The notes under the pieces were generated by a model, which worked only from the letters and a program-made list of their open reading frames with translations, had not been told where the DNA came from and did no database searches. Below are positions 1-12,279 of a DNA stretch of 64,000 nt, piece after piece (within the stretch, counting starts at the first letter, position 1; each line of letters opens with the position of its first letter). Origin of the DNA: Burkholderiaceae bacterium (GTDB lineage Bacteria > Pseudomonadota > Gammaproteobacteria > Burkholderiales > Burkholderiaceae_E); the NCBI GenBank assembly GCA_021463505.1, contig JAJTYR010000009.1:1-64000 (forward strand), in the 5' to 3' direction. A program made the position numbers and the translations under genes.

Positions 1-2
1 TG

Positions 3-98
3 ATCGCGCCGATCGCCATGGAGCAGGGGCTGCGCTTTGCCATCCGCGAGGGCGGGCGCACCGTGGGCGCCGGCGTCGTCGCCAGGGTCGTGCAGTGA
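3..98 (+). CDS. tuf: Elongation factor Tu, C-terminal end (partial, 5' truncated by window)
   Basis: Frame 3 reads [31 protein letters not shown], the EF-Tu C-terminus; upstream of rpsJ as expected. Confidence 0.95.
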   Translation: MAPIAMEQGLRFAIREGGRTVGAGVVARVVQ

Positions 99-110
99 CG
101 AGATTCGCCG

Positions 111-140
111 CGGGGCGCCGGTGCGCCCCGTCCGTTCTTT
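111..140 (+). terminator. GC-rich hairpin between tuf and rpsJ, possible terminator/attenuator
   Basis: CGGGGCGC-CGGT-GCGCCCCG (8 bp stem, 4 nt loop) followed by the weak T-rich tract TCCGTTCTTT. Confidence 0.4.
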
Positions 141-182
141 AGACCGCAGCCGCGCGCTGCACCGTTCTTTGGGATACCCATC

Positions 183-515
183 ATGCAGAACCAGAAGATC
201 CGCATCCGCCTGAAGGCCTTCGACTACCGGCTGATCGACCAGTCGGCGGCCGAGATCGTCGACACGGCCAAGCGCACCGGAGCCGTGGTGCGCGGCCCCG
301 TGCCGCTGCCCACGCGCATCCAGCGCTACGACGTGCTGCGCTCGCCGCACGTCAACAAGACATCCCGCGACCAGTTCGAGATCCGCACGCACCAGCGTCT
401 GATGGACATCGTCGATCCCACCGACAAGACCATCGACGCGCTGACCAAACTCGACCTGCCGGCCGGTGTGGACGTGAAGATCTACGTGCAGCAGGCCGAG
501 GGCTGGAGGGGCTGA
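183..515 (+). CDS. rpsJ: 30S ribosomal protein S10
   Basis: [37 protein letters not shown]...; S10 family sequence and operon position. Confidence 0.98.
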   Translation: MQNQKIRIRLKAFDYRLIDQSAAEIVDTAKRTGAVVRGPVPLPTRIQRYDVLRSPHVNKTSRDQFEIRTHQRLMDIVDPTDKTIDALTKLDLPAGVDVKIYVQQAEGWRG

Positions 516-649
516 CGGCGCTTCGCGATCCCCGGGCCCGGTGTTTTCGCCGCCCGGGGCGGGGCCCGCGCCGCCGGCGGGCAGTGGCGCATGGCGCAAC
601 GCGATCGCCGGCCGGGTCGATCTGGCCGTTGTGCAGGAAGCGTCTCGAA

Positions 650-678
650 TTGCCACTCGCACTGCCGCCTGCTATGAT
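650..678 (+). promoter_or_regulatory. Predicted sigma70-type promoter upstream of rplC
   Basis: TTGCCA (650-655), 17 nt spacer, TATGAT (673-678) in the 251 nt rpsJ-rplC gap. Confidence 0.6.
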
Positions 679-766
679 CGCGGTCTTTTTCCGGGTCGAC
701 CCGCCTCGCGCAGGGGCGGCCCGAGCATCACACCCGGCCAACCGCAGCCGGGATCGGGAGAAAACA

Positions 767-1438
767 ATGAGCCTTGGCCTTGTGGGACGCAAGGTCGGCA
801 TGATGCGCATCTTCACCGACGATGGCGACTCCATTCCGGTGACGGTGCTCGACGTGTCGGACAACCGCGTCACCCAGATCAAGACCGTCGAGAACGACGG
901 TTACAGCGCAGTGCAACTCACCTACGGCAAGCGCCGCGCCACCCGCGTCACCAGGCCGCTGGCCGGGCACTTCGCGAAAGCGGGGGTCGAGGCCGGCAGC
1001 ATCGTTCGCGAATTCCACGTTGCTCCCGAGGCGCTGGGCGACCTGAAGCCGGGCGCGGTCGTGCAGGTCGGGATCTTCTCGGCCGGCCAGAAAGTCGACG
1101 TGCACGGCACCTCGATCGGCAAGGGCTTCGCCGGCACGATCAAGCGTCACAATTTCGGCTCGGGCCGCGCCTCGCACGGCAACTCGCGTTCGCACAACGT
1201 GCCGGGCTCGATCGGCATGGCGCAGGATCCGGGTCGCGTATTCCCGGGCAAGCGCATGTCGGGCCATCTCGGCGCGGTCGCCAGCACGGTGCAGAACCTC
1301 GAGGTCGCCCGCGTCGACGCCGAGCGCGGTCTGCTGATGGTGCGTGGCGCGGTGCCCGGCTCGAGGAACGGCAACGTCGTCGTGACCCCGACGGTGCGCA
1401 CACCGTCCCCGGGCAAGCGCGCGGCGAGCCAGGCGTGA
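767..1438 (+). CDS. rplC: 50S ribosomal protein L3
   Basis: [30 protein letters not shown]...; start at internal ATG 767 preceded by GGGAG. Confidence 0.97.
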   Translation: MSLGLVGRKVGMMRIFTDDGDSIPVTVLDVSDNRVTQIKTVENDGYSAVQLTYGKRRATRVTRPLAGHFAKAGVEAGSIVREFHVAPEALGDLKPGAVVQVGIFSAGQKVDVHGTSIGKGFAGTIKRHNFGSGRASHGNSRSHNVPGSIGMAQDPGRVFPGKRMSGHLGAVASTVQNLEVARVDAERGLLMVRGAVPGSRNGNVVVTPTVRTPSPGKRAASQA

Positions 1439-1451
1439 GGAGCGTGAGCCC

Positions 1452-2084
1452 ATGGAACTGAACCTGCTCGACGCCACCGGCCAGCCTGCAGCGAAGGTCG
1501 AGGCGCCGGATACCATTTTCGGCCGTGAGTTCAACGAACCGCTGATTCACCAGGTGGTGGTTGCCTATCGGGCGAACGGTCGCAGCGCGAACCGTGCGCA
1601 GAAGGACCGCGGCGCCGTCAGACACTCCACCAAGAAACCGTTTCGCCAGAAAGGCACCGGGCGGGCGCGCGCCGGCATGACCTCCAGCCCGCTGTGGCGT
1701 GGCGGCGGCAGGATCTTCCCGAATTCGCCCGAAGAGAACTTCTCGCACAAGGTGAACCGGAAGATGTATCGGGCTGGCGTCTGCTCGATCCTCTCGCAAC
1801 TCGTGCGCGAAGGCCGCGTCGCGGTCATCGAGGACATCGCGGTCGACGCCCCGAAGACCCGCTTGCTCGCCGGCAAGCTCGAGGCGATGGGCATGGGCCT
1901 GAACGGCAAGTCGGTGCTGGTCATTACCGACAACCTCGACGAGAACCTCTACCTCGCGTCGCGCAACCTGCCGCACGTGCTGGTGGTCGAGCCGCGTCAC
2001 GCCGACCCGGTGTCGCTGGTGCACTTCAGCAACGTGTTGATCACCAGGCCCGCACTGGCCAGAGTCCAGGAGATGCTGGGATGA
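1452..2084 (+). CDS. rplD: 50S ribosomal protein L4
   Basis: [36 protein letters not shown]...; L4 family. Confidence 0.98.
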   Translation: MELNLLDATGQPAAKVEAPDTIFGREFNEPLIHQVVVAYRANGRSANRAQKDRGAVRHSTKKPFRQKGTGRARAGMTSSPLWRGGGRIFPNSPEENFSHKVNRKMYRAGVCSILSQLVREGRVAVIEDIAVDAPKTRLLAGKLEAMGMGLNGKSVLVITDNLDENLYLASRNLPHVLVVEPRHADPVSLVHFSNVLITRPALARVQEMLG

Positions 2085-2377
2085 AACAGGAACGTCTGAT
2101 GACGGTGCTCGTGGCGCCCATCGTCTCCGAGAAGGCGACGATGGTCGCCGAGAAGAACGGCCAGGTGGCGTTCCGCGTGCTGCAGGACGCGACCCGGGAC
2201 GAGATCAGGGCTGCGGTGGAACTGCTGTTCAAGGTCCAGGTCGAGTCGGTGCAGGTGCTCAACCAGAAGGGCAAGCAGAAGCGCTTCGGCCGCTTCAACG
2301 GCCGCCGGCGCCACGTCCGCAAGGCCTACGTGAGCCTCGAGCCGGGCCAGGAAATCAACTTCGCGGAGGCCATCTAG
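2081..2377 (+). CDS. rplW: 50S ribosomal protein L23
   Basis: [33 protein letters not shown]...; ATGA overlap with rplD. Confidence 0.97.
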   Translation: MKQERLMTVLVAPIVSEKATMVAEKNGQVAFRVLQDATRDEIRAAVELLFKVQVESVQVLNQKGKQKRFGRFNGRRRHVRKAYVSLEPGQEINFAEAI

Positions 2378-3196
2378 ATGGCGGTCGTCAAGACGAAACC
2401 GACTTCGCCGGGCCGTCGCGCGATGGTGAAGATCGTGACGCCGGGCCTGCACAAGGGCGGCCCGGTGCCCGCGCTGACGGAATCGAAGAAGCGCGGCTCG
2501 GGGCGCAACAACCTGGGCCACATCACCACGCGGCACAAGGGCGGCGGGCACAAGGCGCACTACCGGGTGGTGGATTTCCGCCGCAACAAGGACGGCGTCC
2601 CGGCCCGGGTCGAACGTATCGAATACGACCCGAACCGCAGCGCGCACATCGCCCTGCTGTGCTATGCCGACGGCGAGCGCCGCTACATCCTGGCGCCACG
2701 CGGCATTGTCCCCGGGGCGATGCTGATGAGCGGAGCCGAGGCGCCGATCCGGGCCGGCAACGCGCTGCCCATCCGCAACATCCCGGTGGGTTCGTCGATC
2801 CACTGCATCGAGATGCTGCCGGGCAAGGGTGCGCAGCTTGCGCGCTCCGCGGGCACTTCGGTGCGGCTGCTGGCGCGCGAAGGCGCGTACGCGCAGCTGC
2901 GGCTGCGCTCGGGCGAGATCCGCAAGGTACATATCGAGTGCCGCGCGACGATCGGCGAGGTCGGCAACGAGGAGCACAGTCTTCGAACGATCGGCAAGGC
3001 TGGTGCGAACCGCTGGCGCGGCATCCGCCCGACCGTTCGGGGTATCTGCATGAACCCGGTCGACCATCCGCATGGCGGCCGCTCCAATGGCGGCGGCCAC
3101 CCGGTCTCCCCGTGGGGCGCTCCGACCAAGGGCTTCAAGACGCGTCGCAACAAGCGCACCGACACGATGATCGTGCAGCGCCGCGGCCGCAAGTAA
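2378..3196 (+). CDS. rplB: 50S ribosomal protein L2
   Basis: [29 protein letters not shown]...[12 protein letters not shown]-type C-terminal region. Confidence 0.98.
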   Translation: MAVVKTKPTSPGRRAMVKIVTPGLHKGGPVPALTESKKRGSGRNNLGHITTRHKGGGHKAHYRVVDFRRNKDGVPARVERIEYDPNRSAHIALLCYADGERRYILAPRGIVPGAMLMSGAEAPIRAGNALPIRNIPVGSSIHCIEMLPGKGAQLARSAGTSVRLLAREGAYAQLRLRSGEIRKVHIECRATIGEVGNEEHSLRTIGKAGANRWRGIRPTVRGICMNPVDHPHGGRSNGGGHPVSPWGAPTKGFKTRRNKRTDTMIVQRRGRK

Positions 3197-3218
3197 ACAG
3201 GCGAGTGACGAGCAAGTT

Positions 3219-3500
3219 ATGGCACGTTCAGTCAAGAAAGGGCCCTTCGTCGACGCCCACCTGATGCACAAGGTGGACGTCGCGCTGGCCACCAAGGACA
3301 AGAAACCGATCCGCACCTGGTCGCGCCGTTCGACGGTCGTGCCCGAGTTCATCGGGTTGACGATCGCGGTGCACAACGGCAAGCAGCACGTGCCGGTGTT
3401 CATCAACGAGAACATGGTGGGCCACAAGCTGGGCGAGTTCGCGCTGACCCGCACATTCAAGGGGCACGCGGCCGACAAGAAGGCGCCGGTGAAGCGCTAA
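3219..3500 (+). CDS. rpsS: 30S ribosomal protein S19
   Basis: [54 protein letters not shown]... Confidence 0.98.
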   Translation: MARSVKKGPFVDAHLMHKVDVALATKDKKPIRTWSRRSTVVPEFIGLTIAVHNGKQHVPVFINENMVGHKLGEFALTRTFKGHAADKKAPVKR

Positions 3501-3512
3501 GGGGAACGAAAC

Positions 3513-3845
3513 ATGCAAACCCAGGCCATCCTGCGCGGAGTACACCTGTCGGCCCAGAAGGGCCGGCTGGTGGCCGACATGGTGCGCGGCAAGCCGGTCG
3601 AGCAGGCGCTGAGCATCCTCGCCTTCTCGCCGAAGAAGGCGTCGAAGATCGTCAGGAAGGTGCTCGAGTCGGCGATCGCCAATGCCGAGCACAACGACGG
3701 CGCCGACGTCGACGAACTCGAGGTCACGGCGATCCACGTCGAAAAGGGCACGTCGATGCGGCGCTTTCACGCCCGCGCGAAAGGCCGCGGCTGCCGGATC
3801 GAGAAGCAGACCTGCCACATCTACGTCACCGTCGGCGACAGGTAA
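3513..3845 (+). CDS. rplV: 50S ribosomal protein L22
   Basis: [36 protein letters not shown]... Confidence 0.98.
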   Translation: MQTQAILRGVHLSAQKGRLVADMVRGKPVEQALSILAFSPKKASKIVRKVLESAIANAEHNDGADVDELEVTAIHVEKGTSMRRFHARAKGRGCRIEKQTCHIYVTVGDR

Positions 3846-3863
3846 GGGCCCGGAAGGAACCAC

Positions 3864-4742
<879 letters not shown>

Positions 4743-4745
4743 GCG

Positions 4746-5162
4746 ATGCTGCAACCCGCTCGACGCAAGTACAGGAAAGAGCAGAAAGGCCGCAACAAGG
4801 GCATTGCCACGCGCGGCACCTCGGTTTCGTTCGGCGACTTCGGCCTGAAGGCCACCGGCCGCGGCCGCCTGACGGCGCGCCAGATCGAGGCCGCGCGCCG
4901 GGCGATGACGCGCCACATCAAGCGTGGCGGCCGGGTCTGGATCCGCATCTTCCCCGACAAGCCGGTTTCGAAGAAGCCGGCCGAGGTCCGCATGGGCAAC
5001 GGCAAGGGCAACCCCGAGTACTACGTGGCCGAGATTCAACCGGGCAAGGTGCTCTACGAGATGGACGGCGTGAACGAGACGCTGGCCCGCGAGGCATTTG
5101 CCCTCGCGGCAGCCAAGCTGCCGATCGGGACGATCTTCGTCTCCCGCATGGTCGGGGCCTGA
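4746..5162 (+). CDS. rplP: 50S ribosomal protein L16
   Basis: [36 protein letters not shown]... Confidence 0.98.
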   Translation: MLQPARRKYRKEQKGRNKGIATRGTSVSFGDFGLKATGRGRLTARQIEAARRAMTRHIKRGGRVWIRIFPDKPVSKKPAEVRMGNGKGNPEYYVAEIQPGKVLYEMDGVNETLAREAFALAAAKLPIGTIFVSRMVGA

Positions 5163-5191
5163 GCGCCACCGGCGACAACAAGGGCAGGAAC

Positions 5192-5386
5192 ATGAAAGCC
5201 AAAGAGCTGCGCGCCAGGGATTCCGTGGCGCTCGGGAAGGAACTCGGCGAATTGCTCAAGGCGCACTTCTCGCTGCGCATGCAGATCGCCACGCAGCAAC
5301 TCACCAACACCAGCCAGCTCGGCAAGACGCGTCGCGACATCGCGCGCGTGCGCACCGTGATGAACGAGAAGGCGGCTGCCAAATGA
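5192..5386 (+). CDS. rpmC: 50S ribosomal protein L29
   Basis: [43 protein letters not shown]...; internal start in a longer ORF. Confidence 0.96.
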   Translation: MKAKELRARDSVALGKELGELLKAHFSLRMQIATQQLTNTSQLGKTRRDIARVRTVMNEKAAAK

Positions 5387-5673
5387 CGACGAATCAGGCG
5401 ACGGCGGACGCTCCCGCCGCCAGGACCGCGGTCAAGCGCACGCTGGTCGGGCGCGTGGTCAGCAACAGGATGCAGAAGACGGTCACGGTGCTGATCGAGC
5501 GCCGCGTCAAGCATCCGGTGTATGGCAAGTACATCGTGCGCAGCACCCGATGCCACGCGCACGCCGAGTCGCCCTACAACGAAGGCGACCTGGTCGAGAT
5601 CCAGGAATGCCGCCCGGTGTCGCGCACCAAGGCGTGGAAGGTGACCAGGCTGGTGACTGCGGCCTCCGCCTGA
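5383..5673 (+). CDS. rpsQ: 30S ribosomal protein S17
   Basis: ...[45 protein letters not shown]...; ATGA overlap with rpmC. Confidence 0.97.
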   Translation: MTTNQATADAPAARTAVKRTLVGRVVSNRMQKTVTVLIERRVKHPVYGKYIVRSTRCHAHAESPYNEGDLVEIQECRPVSRTKAWKVTRLVTAASA

Positions 5674-5755
5674 GGCCCGGACGCCGTCGCGGGCGCGCGC
5701 TCGCGGCGGCCGGGGGCGAGCCGCTGCGGACGCCGCGACCCTGGAACAGACTGGC

Positions 5756-5784
5756 TTGCGTGACCACCGCGCGCATGCGATAAT
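5756..5784 (+). promoter_or_regulatory. Predicted sigma70-type promoter upstream of rplN (spc operon)
   Basis: TTGCGT (5756-5761), 17 nt spacer, GATAAT (5779-5784) in the 224 nt rpsQ-rplN gap. Confidence 0.6.
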
Positions 5785-5848
5785 ATTCGGCTCTGGTTGG
5801 CGCTCGGCTGTCGCCGCCAGATCACCCAAACCACGGGACCAATACTGA

Positions 5849-5878
5849 CCGCGAGCGGGCCCGCCAGGCCGCGAGCGG
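5849..5878. repeat. Tandem-spaced 10 bp direct repeat CCGCGAGCGG in rplN leader
   Basis: CCGCGAGCGG at 5849-5858 and at 5869-5878, 20 bp period. Confidence 0.5.
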
Positions 5879-5897
5879 ATCAAGTTGGGGCAGACAA

Positions 5898-6266
5898 ATG
5901 ATCCAGATGCAAACGACGCTGGACGTCGCCGACAATACCGGCGCGCGCTCGGTCATGTGTATCAAGGTGCTCGGCGGCTCGAAGCGCCGCTACGCCGGCA
6001 TCGGCGACATCATCAAGGTCTCGGTGAAGGACGCGCAACCGCGCGGCCGAGTGAAGAAGGGCGAGATCTACAACGCGGTGGTCGTGCGTACGGCCAAGGG
6101 CGTGCGTCGCCAGGACGGCTCGCTGATCCGCTTCGATGGCAACGCCGCGGTCCTGCTCAACGCGAAACTCGAGCCGATCGGCACCCGCATTTTCGGGCCG
6201 GTCACGCGCGAACTGCGCACCGAGCGTTTCATGAAGATCGTTTCGCTCGCACCGGAGGTGATCTGA
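5898..6266 (+). CDS. rplN: 50S ribosomal protein L14
   Basis: [44 protein letters not shown]... Confidence 0.98.
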   Translation: MIQMQTTLDVADNTGARSVMCIKVLGGSKRRYAGIGDIIKVSVKDAQPRGRVKKGEIYNAVVVRTAKGVRRQDGSLIRFDGNAAVLLNAKLEPIGTRIFGPVTRELRTERFMKIVSLAPEVI

Positions 6267-6583
6267 TGCAGAAGATCCGCAAAGGCGACGAAGTGATCGT
6301 CGTCGCCGGGCGCGACAAGGGCAAGCGCGGCACGGTGCTGCGCCGGGTCGATGCCGCGCACCTGGTCGTCGAAGGCGTGAACGTCGTCAAGAAACACGTT
6401 CGCCCGAACCCGATGAAGGGCCAGACGGGCGGCATCGTCGACAAGTCGATGCCGATCGACCAGTCGAACGTGATGCTGCTCAATCCGGCCACCGGAAAGG
6501 GCGATCGCGTCGGCGTGAAGACGCTCGAGGATGGCCGCAAGGTCCGGGTCTTCCGGTCCAACGGCGAAATGGTGAATGCATGA
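6266..6583 (+). CDS. rplX: 50S ribosomal protein L24
   Basis: [28 protein letters not shown]...; KOW motif; start overlaps rplN stop. Confidence 0.97.
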   Translation: MQKIRKGDEVIVVAGRDKGKRGTVLRRVDAAHLVVEGVNVVKKHVRPNPMKGQTGGIVDKSMPIDQSNVMLLNPATGKGDRVGVKTLEDGRKVRVFRSNGEMVNA

Positions 6584-6630
6584 GGGTGAACGCCCGGGGG
6601 TGAATGCCCGGGTCACATTGGGAAATCGAA

Positions 6631-7170
6631 ATGGCTCGCCTGCAACAGCACTACCGCGACAAGGTCGTCCCCGACCTGATGACGAAGTTCGGCTACAGGT
6701 CGGTGATGCAGGTGCCGCGCATCACCAAGATCACGCTGAACATGGGCGTGTCGGAGGCGGTGGCGGACAAGAAGGTCCTCGACAACGCCTCGGCCGACCT
6801 CACGAAGATCGCCGGCCAGAAGGTCGTCACGACCCGCGCGAAGAAGGCGATCGCGGGCTTCAAGATCCGCGCCGGCTACCCGATCGGCTGCATGGTCACG
6901 CTGCGCGGCGAGCGCATGTTCGAGTTCCTCGATCGCCTGGTCACGATCGCGCTGCCGCGGGTGCGCGACTTCCGTGGCATCTCCGGCAAGGCGTTCGACG
7001 GCCGCGGCAACTACAACATCGGGGTGAAGGAACAGATCATCTTCCCCGAGATCGAGTACGACAAGGTCGATGCGCTGCGTGGCCTGAACATCAGCATCAC
7101 CACCACCGCGAAGAACGACGAGGAAGCCAGGGCGCTGCTGGCCGCCTTCAGGTTCCCGTTCCGCAACTGA
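6631..7170 (+). CDS. rplE: 50S ribosomal protein L5
   Basis: [40 protein letters not shown]...; 179 aa with this start. Confidence 0.97.
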   Translation: MARLQQHYRDKVVPDLMTKFGYRSVMQVPRITKITLNMGVSEAVADKKVLDNASADLTKIAGQKVVTTRAKKAIAGFKIRAGYPIGCMVTLRGERMFEFLDRLVTIALPRVRDFRGISGKAFDGRGNYNIGVKEQIIFPEIEYDKVDALRGLNISITTTAKNDEEARALLAAFRFPFRN

Positions 7171-7187
7171 ATCGAGGAAGCACAAAA

Positions 7188-7493
7188 GTGGCCAAACTCG
7201 CCATGATCAACCGCGACCTGAAGCGTCAGGCGATGGTGCGCAGGTTCGCCGCCCGACGCAAGGCGCTCGGGGCGATCATCGCCGACCAGTCGCTGTCCCA
7301 GGAAGATCGCTATCAGGCGCGCCTGAAGCTGCAGGCCCTGCCGCGCGATTCCAGCCCGACGCGGCTGCGCAATCGCTGCGAAATCACGGGGCGCCCGCGC
7401 GGCACCTTCCGCAAGTTCGGGCTCGGGCGCAACAAACTTCGCGAGGTCGCGATGCGCGGCGAAATCCCGGGCCTGACCAAGGCGAGCTGGTAA
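7188..7493 (+). CDS. rpsN: 30S ribosomal protein S14 (long, zinc-independent type)
   Basis: GTG start, [31 protein letters not shown]...[43 protein letters not shown]. Confidence 0.96.
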   Translation: MAKLAMINRDLKRQAMVRRFAARRKALGAIIADQSLSQEDRYQARLKLQALPRDSSPTRLRNRCEITGRPRGTFRKFGLGRNKLREVAMRGEIPGLTKASW

Positions 7494-7507
7494 ACGAGGA
7501 ATCCATC

Positions 7508-7903
7508 ATGAGCATGAGCGATCCGGTCGCCGACATGTTCACGCGCATCCGCAACGCGCAGCGCGTCGAAAAGGAATCGGTGTCAATGCCGTCGTCCAAG
7601 CTGAAAGTGGCGATCGCGCAGGTCCTGAAGGACGAGGGTTACATCGACGGCTTCGCGGTCAAGGGCGAAGGCGTCAGGAACGAGCTCGAAGTCCAGCTCA
7701 AGTACTACGCCGGCCGCCCCGTCATCGAGCGGCTCGAGCGGGTTTCGCGGCCCGGACTGCGTGTCTACCGCGGTCGCGATGCGCTGCCGCAGGTGATGAA
7801 CGGTCTGGGCGTGGCAATCGTCACCACGCCCAGGGGCGTCATGACCGACCGCCGTGCGCGCGCCAGCGGCGTGGGCGGCGAAGTCATCGCCTACGTGGCC
7901 TGA
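7508..7903 (+). CDS. rpsH: 30S ribosomal protein S8
   Basis: [46 protein letters not shown]... Confidence 0.98.
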   Translation: MSMSDPVADMFTRIRNAQRVEKESVSMPSSKLKVAIAQVLKDEGYIDGFAVKGEGVRNELEVQLKYYAGRPVIERLERVSRPGLRVYRGRDALPQVMNGLGVAIVTTPRGVMTDRRARASGVGGEVIAYVA

Positions 7904-7914
7904 CGGAGGTTGGC

Positions 7915-8448
7915 ATGTCCCGAGTAGGCAAGAATCCGGTCGTCGTGCCGGCAGGCGTCGAAGTGGCGCTGTCCGGCGGCGCGATCACCGTCAAGGGTCC
8001 GCTGGGAACGTTGACGCAACGGATCGACCCGCTGGTGGCAATCACCCGCGACGGCGCGCAACTCGGTTTTCCGCCGGCCGACGGGAGCCGCGAGGCGAAC
8101 GCGATGAGCGGCACCTACCGTGCGCTGGTGGCCAACATGGTGCAGGGCGTCTCGAAGGGTTTCGAGAAGAAGCTGCAACTCGTCGGCACCGGCTACCGGG
8201 CGCAGGCGCAGGGCGCGAACCTGAACCTGTCGCTCGGGTTCTCGCACCCGGTGGTCTATCGGCTGCCGGCCGGCGTGAAGGCCGAGACGCCCACGCAGAC
8301 CGACATCGTGATCAAGGGCCCCGACAAGCAGGTGGTCGGCCAGGTCGCCGCCGAGATCCGCGCGTTTCGCGAACCCGAGCCATACAAGGGCAAGGGCGTG
8401 CGCTACGCCGACGAGCGTGTGGCGTTGAAGGAAGTGAAGAAGAAGTAG
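7915..8448 (+). CDS. rplF: 50S ribosomal protein L6
   Basis: [35 protein letters not shown]... Confidence 0.98.
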   Translation: MSRVGKNPVVVPAGVEVALSGGAITVKGPLGTLTQRIDPLVAITRDGAQLGFPPADGSREANAMSGTYRALVANMVQGVSKGFEKKLQLVGTGYRAQAQGANLNLSLGFSHPVVYRLPAGVKAETPTQTDIVIKGPDKQVVGQVAAEIRAFREPEPYKGKGVRYADERVALKEVKKK

Positions 8449-8478
8449 GCCCTTTGGCCGCTTCCGGGGAATCGACCG

Positions 8479-8844
8479 ATGGACAAGAACCAATCCCGTC
8501 TGCGCCGCGCCCGCCAGACACGGCTGAAGATCCGCGAACTGCGGGCTCGCCGCCTGACGGTGCATCGCACCCACCTGCACATCTACGCCAGCATCCTCGA
8601 CGACGCCGGCGAGAAGGTGCTCGTTTCGGCCTCGACCGTCGAGCAGGAGGTCCGTGCGCAACTGGCGGGCCGGCAGGGTCGCGGCGGCAACGCCAGCGCC
8701 GCCGCGCTGGTGGGCAAGCGCCTGGCCGAGAAGGCTCTGGCGGCAGGCATCGAAAGCGTGGCCTTCGATCGCAGCGGCTACCGTTTCCACGGGCGCGTGA
8801 AGGCGCTCGCCGAAGCGGCGCGCGAAGCGGGTCTGAAGTTCTGA
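8479..8844 (+). CDS. rplR: 50S ribosomal protein L18
   Basis: [48 protein letters not shown]... Confidence 0.97.
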   Translation: MDKNQSRLRRARQTRLKIRELRARRLTVHRTHLHIYASILDDAGEKVLVSASTVEQEVRAQLAGRQGRGGNASAAALVGKRLAEKALAAGIESVAFDRSGYRFHGRVKALAEAAREAGLKF

Positions 8845-8860
8845 GCGGACGGATTCGAAC

Positions 8861-9388
8861 ATGGCAAAGATCCAGGCGAAAGTGGCCGGCAAGAGCGCCG
8901 AGGAGCGCGACGACGGCCTGCGCGAGAAGATGATCGCGGTCAACCGCGTCACCAAGGTCGTCAAGGGCGGCCGCATCCTTGGCTTCGCGGCGCTCACCGT
9001 GGTCGGTGACGGCGACGGTCGCATCGGCATGGGCAAGGGCAAGTCGCGCGAGGTGCCGGTGGCGGTGCAGAAGGCGATGGACGAGGCGCGGCGCAAGCTG
9101 GTCAAGGTTCCGTTGCGCGGCGGCACGCTGCATCACCAGGTCATGGGGCGCCACGGCGCCTCGGTGGTGATGCTCAAGCCGGCGCCCGATGGCACCGGCA
9201 TCATTGCCGGCGGGCCGATGCGCGCGATCTTCGAGGTGATGGGCGTCAGCAACGTGGTCGCCAAGAGCCACGGTTCGTCGAATCCGTACAACCTGGTTCG
9301 CGCGACGCTCGACGCGTTGCGCAACCTGAACACACCGGCCGAAATCGCGGCCAAGCGCGGGAAGTCCGTCGAGGAGATTCTCGGCTGA
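8861..9388 (+). CDS. rpsE: 30S ribosomal protein S5
   Basis: ...[54 protein letters not shown]... Confidence 0.98.
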   Translation: MAKIQAKVAGKSAEERDDGLREKMIAVNRVTKVVKGGRILGFAALTVVGDGDGRIGMGKGKSREVPVAVQKAMDEARRKLVKVPLRGGTLHHQVMGRHGASVVMLKPAPDGTGIIAGGPMRAIFEVMGVSNVVAKSHGSSNPYNLVRATLDALRNLNTPAEIAAKRGKSVEEILG

Positions 9389-9435
9389 GCCCTGATGGGC
9401 GTGCCGGCGGTGTGCGCCGGCAGATGGAGAGCACG

Positions 9436-9615
9436 ATGAGCAGGAAGATGCTGAAAGTGACCCTGGTCAAGAGCCCGATCGGCACGCGCGGCACGCACCG
9501 CGCGACCGTGCTCGGCCTGGGGCTGAAGAAGATCAACCAGACGCGCGAACTGGAAGACACGCCCGCGGTGCGCGGAATGATCAACAAGGTGGCGTACCTG
9601 GTCCGGGTGCACTGA
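9436..9615 (+). CDS. rpmD: 50S ribosomal protein L30
   Basis: [59 protein letters not shown]. Confidence 0.96.
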   Translation: MSRKMLKVTLVKSPIGTRGTHRATVLGLGLKKINQTRELEDTPAVRGMINKVAYLVRVH

Positions 9616-9617
9616 AG

Positions 9618-10049
9618 ATGAAACTGAACGAACTGAAACCCGCCGAAGGCAGCACGCACGCGCGCAAGCGCGTCGGCCGCGGCATCGGCTCGGGCCTGGG
9701 CAAGACCGGCGGCCGTGGGCACAAGGGTCAGAAATCGCGTTCGGGCGGTTTCCACAAGGTCGGCTTCGAAGGCGGCCAGATGCCGCTGCAGCGCCGCCTG
9801 CCCAAGCGGGGCTTTCGCTCGATGAGCGCGGGCGAGACGGCCGAGGTGCGACTGTCCGACCTCGAGCGCATCGGCGGCGGTGACGTCGACCTGCTGGCGC
9901 TCAAGGCGGCCGGCGTGGTGCCGCAGCTCGCGCTGGGCGCCAAGGTGATCCTGTCGGGCGCACTGACACGCGCGGTCAACCTGAAGGGCGTGGGCGCGAC
10001 CCGGGGCGCGAAGGCCGCGATCGAGGCCGCGGGCGGCTCGGTCTCCTGA
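9618..10049 (+). CDS. rplO: 50S ribosomal protein L15
   Basis: [44 protein letters not shown]... Confidence 0.98.
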   Translation: MKLNELKPAEGSTHARKRVGRGIGSGLGKTGGRGHKGQKSRSGGFHKVGFEGGQMPLQRRLPKRGFRSMSAGETAEVRLSDLERIGGGDVDLLALKAAGVVPQLALGAKVILSGALTRAVNLKGVGATRGAKAAIEAAGGSVS

Positions 10050-10078
10050 CGCGCGGACACGACACCCGGAACAGCCAC

Positions 10079-11407
10079 GTGGCAACGAACCCCGCAGCGC
10101 TGGTCAAGGCAGGCAAGTTCGGCGACCTCAAGCGCCGGCTGATCTTCCTGGTGCTCGCGCTCGTCGTGTACCGGGTCGGTGCGCACATCCCGGTGCCGGG
10201 CATCGACCCGGACCAGCTCGCGCAGCTGTTCCGCGGCCAGCAGGGCGGCATCCTCGGGATGTTCAACCTGTTCTCGGGCGGTGCGCTGTCGCGCTTCACC
10301 GTGTTCGCGCTGGGGATCATGCCGTACATCTCGGCGTCGATCATCATGCAGCTGCTCACGGTGGTCGTGCCGGTGCTGGAAGCCAAGAAGAAGGAAGGCG
10401 AGGCCGGGCGGCGCGAGATCACCAAGTACACGCGCTGGTTCACCGTCGGGCTGGCCACGTTCCAGGCCATCGGCATCGCGATCGCGATCGAGGCGCAGCC
10501 GGGGCTGGTGATCGATCCGGGTCCCGCATTCCGCTTCACGAGCGTGGTCTCGCTGGTCACCGGCACGATGTTCCTGATGTGGCTGGGCGAGCAGATTACC
10601 GAGCGCGGTCTGGGCAACGGCATCTCGATCATCATCTTCGCCGGTATCGTCGCCGGCCTGCCGGGTGCGCTGGCCGGGATGGGCGAGCTGATCCGCACCG
10701 GCGCGATGAGCGGCTTCGTCTCGCTGGTGATCGTCGCACTGGTGGTGCTGGTCACGGCGGCGGTGGTGTTCGTCGAGCGCGGGCAGCGCAAGATCACGGT
10801 CAACTACGCCAAGCGGCAGGTGGGCAACCGCGTCTACGGCGGGCAGACCTCGCATCTGCCGCTGAAGCTGAACATGTCGGGGGTGATTCCGCCGATCTTC
10901 GCGTCCTCGATCATCCTGTTCCCGGCCACCATTGCGCAGTGGTTCACCTCGGGCGACGTCTCGAACGTGGCGATCCGCTGGCTGCGCGACATCGCGGCCA
11001 CGCTGTCGCCCGGCCAGCCCGTCTACATCCTGCTGTACGCGCTGGCGATCGTGTTCTTCTGCTTCTTCTACACGGCACTGGTGTTCAACAGCCGCGAAAC
11101 CGCCGAGAACCTGAAGAAGAGCGGCGCGTTCGTGCCCGGCATCCGGCCGGGCGAGCAGACCGCGAAGTACATCGACCGGATCCTGGTGCGCCTGACGTTG
11201 ATCGGCGCGATCTACGTCACCGCGGTGTGCCTGCTGCCCGAATTCCTGGTGCTGAAGTGGAACGTGCCGTTCTATTTCGGCGGCACGTCGCTGCTGATCA
11301 TCGTCGTGGTCACGATGGACTTCATGGCGCAGGTGCAGGCCTACGTGATGTCCCACCAGTACGAGAGCCTGCTGAAGAAGGCGGGGGCCAAGGGGGTCGG
11401 CGCGTAG
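10079..11407 (+). CDS. secY: Preprotein translocase subunit SecY
   Basis: GTG start; ...[37 protein letters not shown]...; multiple TM segments, SecY motifs. Confidence 0.98.
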   Translation: MATNPAALVKAGKFGDLKRRLIFLVLALVVYRVGAHIPVPGIDPDQLAQLFRGQQGGILGMFNLFSGGALSRFTVFALGIMPYISASIIMQLLTVVVPVLEAKKKEGEAGRREITKYTRWFTVGLATFQAIGIAIAIEAQPGLVIDPGPAFRFTSVVSLVTGTMFLMWLGEQITERGLGNGISIIIFAGIVAGLPGALAGMGELIRTGAMSGFVSLVIVALVVLVTAAVVFVERGQRKITVNYAKRQVGNRVYGGQTSHLPLKLNMSGVIPPIFASSIILFPATIAQWFTSGDVSNVAIRWLRDIAATLSPGQPVYILLYALAIVFFCFFYTALVFNSRETAENLKKSGAFVPGIRPGEQTAKYIDRILVRLTLIGAIYVTAVCLLPEFLVLKWNVPFYFGGTSLLIIVVVTMDFMAQVQAYVMSHQYESLLKKAGAKGVGA

Positions 11408-11471
11408 CGGCCCGGGGGCTGGCGGCCGGGCAAGGGGTCGGGTGTCGGAACATCGGGCGACGCGGGAATCG

Positions 11472-11690
11472 ATGAGCAAGGAAGACGTCATCCAGATGCA
11501 GGGCGAGGTGGTCGAGAACCTCCCCAACGCGACGTTCCGCGTGAAACTCGAGAACGGGCACGTGGTCCTCGGGCACATCTCCGGCAAGATGCGGATGCAC
11601 TACATCCGCATCCTGCCGGGCGACAAGGTCACGGTCGAGCTCACGCCGTACGACCTGTCGCGGGCGAGGATCGTCTTCAGGGCGAAGTGA
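11472..11690 (+). CDS. infA: Translation initiation factor IF-1
   Basis: [72 protein letters not shown] (72 aa). Confidence 0.97.
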   Translation: MSKEDVIQMQGEVVENLPNATFRVKLENGHVVLGHISGKMRMHYIRILPGDKVTVELTPYDLSRARIVFRAK

Positions 11691-11746
11691 AGCAGCGACA
11701 TCCGGCAGGCCGCCGCGGGGCGGCGAACCGGGCAACGAGGTGAACG

Positions 11747-11860
11747 ATGAAAGTGATGGCATCCGTCAAGAAGATCTGCCGCAACTGCAAGGTGATCAGG
11801 CGCAAGGGCGTCGTGCGCGTCATCTGCACCGATCCGCGGCACAAGCAGCGTCAGGGCTGA
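11747..11860 (+). CDS. rpmJ: 50S ribosomal protein L36 (37 aa; missed by the ORF length cutoff)
   Basis: Manual translation [38 protein letters not shown]-x2-C...C-x4-H zinc pattern. Confidence 0.95.
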   Translation: MKVMASVKKICRNCKVIRRKGVVRVICTDPRHKQRQG

Positions 11861-11873
11861 GCGAGGACTACTC

Positions 11874-12239
11874 ATGGCACGTATTGCGGGCATCAACATC
11901 CCCGACCGCCAGCACACCGAGATCGGCCTCACGGCGATCTACGGCATCGGGCGCACGCGCGCCCGCCAGATCTGCGAGGCGGCGAACGTTCCCTTCGACA
12001 GGAAGGTCCGGGAGCTGAACGACGCCGAGCTCGAGCGCATCCGCGACCTGATCGGCAAACTCACCATCGAAGGCGACCTGCGCCGCGAAGTGTCGATGTC
12101 GATCAAGCGGCTGATGGATCTCGGTTGCTACCGCGGTGTGCGCCACCGCCGCGGCCTGCCGGTGCGCGGCCAGCGTACCCGCACCAACGCGCGCACCCGC
12201 AAGGGGCCGCGCAAGGCCGGCGTCGCGCTGAAGAAGTGA
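11874..12239 (+). CDS. rpsM: 30S ribosomal protein S13
   Basis: [40 protein letters not shown]... Confidence 0.98.
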   Translation: MARIAGINIPDRQHTEIGLTAIYGIGRTRARQICEAANVPFDRKVRELNDAELERIRDLIGKLTIEGDLRREVSMSIKRLMDLGCYRGVRHRRGLPVRGQRTRTNARTRKGPRKAGVALKK

Positions 12240-12279
12240 GCGGCCGCGGCTGATCAACACATCGGAGTCGAACCACCCA

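Noticed and set aside
5849-5878. CCGCGAGCGG repeats as the beginning of a CRISPR-like array
   Set aside because: Only two 10 bp copies; no further repeats or spacers and no cas genes.
9728-11587. 619 aa minus-strand ORF antisense to rplO/secY
   Set aside because: His/Asp/Arg-rich shadow frame opposite conserved genes.
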